A stretch of DNA of 54,192 nucleotides from Methylotenera_A sp044228245 (GTDB lineage Bacteria > Pseudomonadota > Gammaproteobacteria > Burkholderiales > Methylophilaceae). Below the pieces are notes generated by a model. It saw only the letters and a list, made by a program, of their open reading frames with translations, was not told the origin of the DNA and searched no databases. This document shows, piece by piece, positions 52,997 to 54,192 of this stretch; within the stretch, counting starts at the first letter, position 1, and every line of letters begins with the position of its first letter. A program made the position numbers and the translations under genes. The stretch lies in assembly GCA_044228245.1 (NCBI GenBank), contig JBGAVG010000011.1:1-54192 (forward strand). The letters run 5' to 3'.

Positions 52997-53101
52997 TTAC
53001 ACCCCTGTCAGTAAAAAGTTTTTCAAAAATAATACCAACACTACCGTGAGTATCAGTCCGGAAATAATCGTGCCCGCTACTGACTCTAATGGATTTTTCA
53101 T
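52997..53101 (-). CDS. 34-residue single-span membrane peptide
   Basis: Starts MKNPLESVAG, followed by a hydrophobic stretch of about 20 residues (TIISGLILTVVLVLFL) and a short KNFLLTGV end. AGGAG lies eight bases before the ATG, and its TAA stop is one base before the PuuD-like ATG, so it is probably translated together with that gene. It may be a small subunit of the same membrane complex. No family is recognised. Confidence 0.6.
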   Translation of the reverse strand: MKNPLESVAGTIISGLILTVVLVLFLKNFLLTGV

Positions 53102-53196
53102 TGCAATCGCTCCTTAATAGATTTTTTTAATTCAGCTACCCGCGAGATTAACGCAAAAGCCGCAATTTAGCAAGATTTTGCACACACCGCACGCAC

Positions 53197-54192
53197 TTAA
53201 TGGCAATTTTGCACAGCCTCTAAAAATGGTTTAATCCGTACCTGCGTATCGGGGTGCGACGCTAACATTTCGAAGACGGGGTCAGTGCGTTGCCGCGGTG
53301 GGGCTTTTTTTGCCGTTTTATTGCCGCCTCCTTCCGATTGGGTCTGCAGGCGCTGCAAAATATCTGCAAACGCTTTGGGTGGCAGACAAGCTTTCTGCAT
53401 GGCATCGAGCGCAAACACATCCGCCTCGGTTTCGTGCTCACGCGAGTAGCGCATTTGCATTAATGCCGCAGGCAAGCCGGAAGCCACCGAACTGACATCG
53501 CCCGTGATAGCTGCCAGAATCAGGCCTGACAGCACGCCCTGCAGGCTCTGCCTGAACGCATGGCGCTGCTTAACGTGCCCCAATTCATGCGCCAAAATGG
53601 AAATGATTTCTGCGTCATTTTTTGATAAGGCAATGATTTCATCCGTCACCACCATGATGCCGCCCGGCAGCGCAAACGCATTGGCTCCGATTACGCCGCC
53701 TTCCCTGAATTCCAGCCGGTAATGCGGACAATCCTGCATGGCCGCACAAAGTTTTTTTAACGCTGCCATAATGCTGTCTTTGCGCACCTGCGCAGTTTTG
53801 CTGGGTGAAAAATATCCGAAACTGCTATCTAAACCTTCTAAAGCCTGCTCGCCTAAATTAGCCTCCATCGCTGGCGGCGTGGCGTCTGCGACGTATTCCG
53901 CCAACTTTGGCACACCAAACTGCAAAAACAGCCAGCCTGCAACCACGGTAGCTAATAGCGAAGCAAGCACCCAGCCCAGATGATTTTCCAGATAATGCAA
54001 AGCAGACCAGAATGCACTTGATTTAGAAGGCATCGCCGCTTCCAGTTCACTGATGTCCAGCGCCTCCAGCCTGCCGCCATTGGGCAGATCGATCAAACGT
54101 TTGGCACCACCCAGCCTGGCCTGCACATCCAGATCGGCCAAAGCAAAAACAAGGGTTTCGCCATTTATCTCAAAAGCGATGTTTTTGGCATG
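53197..54192 (-). CDS. M48 family metalloprotease, incomplete at the right edge
   Basis: A zinc metalloprotease whose 5' end lies outside the window; at least 331 residues are visible. Zinc motif HELGHVKQRH near the middle, downstream EHETEADVFALDAMQ giving the third ligand, and a membrane helix (LGWVLASLLATVVAGWLFL) before the catalytic domain. The N-terminal region with INGETLVFALADLDVQARLGG resembles the DUF7092-like domain found in some M48 proteins. Members act in envelope quality control. Its C-terminal tail contains a Lys/Pro-rich linker and SHPDTQVRIKPF, another family motif. Confidence 0.9.
   Translation of the reverse strand, partial: HAKNIAFEINGETLVFALADLDVQARLGGAKRLIDLPNGGRLEALDISELEAAMPSKSSAFWSALHYLENHLGWVLASLLATVVAGWLFLQFGVPKLAEYVADATPPAMEANLGEQALEGLDSSFGYFSPSKTAQVRKDSIMAALKKLCAAMQDCPHYRLEFREGGVIGANAFALPGGIMVVTDEIIALSKNDAEIISILAHELGHVKQRHAFRQSLQGVLSGLILAAITGDVSSVASGLPAALMQMRYSREHETEADVFALDAMQKACLPPKAFADILQRLQTQSEGGGNKTAKKAPPRQRTDPVFEMLASHPDTQVRIKPFLEAVQNCH

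Noticed and set aside
1..54192. tRNA, rRNA, CRISPR arrays, insertion sequences, prophage or defence genes
   Set aside because: I read both strands and all gaps and found no cloverleaf, regular spaced repeats, transposase, integrase or known defence proteins.

Overview
The window looks like a chromosomal core segment from a methylotrophic betaproteobacterium, most likely family Methylophilaceae (Methylotenera-like). I infer this from three things: the order leuCDB - asd - fimV - truA - trpFBA - accD - folC - SPOR protein - cvpA - purF - metZ, a supraoperon known from Betaproteobacteria; a complete pqqABCDE set, expected where PQQ-dependent alcohol dehydrogenases oxidise methanol; and formate-tetrahydrofolate ligase. 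Nearly every gene is recognisable housekeeping or biosynthesis. I saw no phage, insertion sequence, CRISPR array, rRNA or tRNA gene.

Layout. 1-4.8 kb (minus strand): a HerA-like ATPase (yjgR type), fhs and the start of a YigZ/IMPACT protein in a tightly packed run, then a DUF302 lipoprotein and cysB. 4.9-11.6 kb (plus strand): a sulfur assimilation cluster of TSUP exporter, cysI, DUF934, cysH, cysD and cysN, followed by fdxA. The Fe-S type CysH and the absence of an APS kinase domain on CysN suggest that APS is reduced directly. 11.7-14.3 kb: an unrecognised helical protein, a DUF4126 membrane protein and an MFS exporter. 14.4-17.8 kb (minus strand): pqqABCDE, including the 23-residue PqqA precursor, with a terminator hairpin between pqqA and pqqB. 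18.0-26.2 kb (minus strand): gyrA, serC, serA, pheA, hisC and aroG, a serine/aromatic amino acid run. 26.6-27.2 kb: a 2-Cys peroxiredoxin on the plus strand.

27.2-46.2 kb (minus strand) is the long leu-asd-fimV-trp-acc-fol-pur-metZ array. The most notable regulatory element sits between purF and metZ: a clear sigma-70 promoter, a SAM-II riboswitch aptamer with an enlarged loop insertion, and an intrinsic terminator, all directed at metZ. metZ makes homocysteine from the sulfide that the cys cluster supplies. Between asd and leuB lie an entericidin-like lipopeptide, yajQ and ppnP. 46.4-47.2 kb holds an XRE/MmyB-type regulator on the plus strand. 47.4-52.3 kb (minus strand) has cimA (citramalate route to isoleucine), argG, argF and argD. 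The right edge has a PuuD-type membrane protein, a 34-residue membrane peptide and a partial M48 metalloprotease.

Beyond genes, two copies of an approximately 124-bp palindromic repeat (42920-43042 and 46306-46429) flank the leuCDB genes. One copy supplies the leuB stop codon; the other lies just upstream of the XRE regulator. I did not find a convincing new multi-gene system. The best leads are the riboswitch, the repeats and a few small or unassigned genes.
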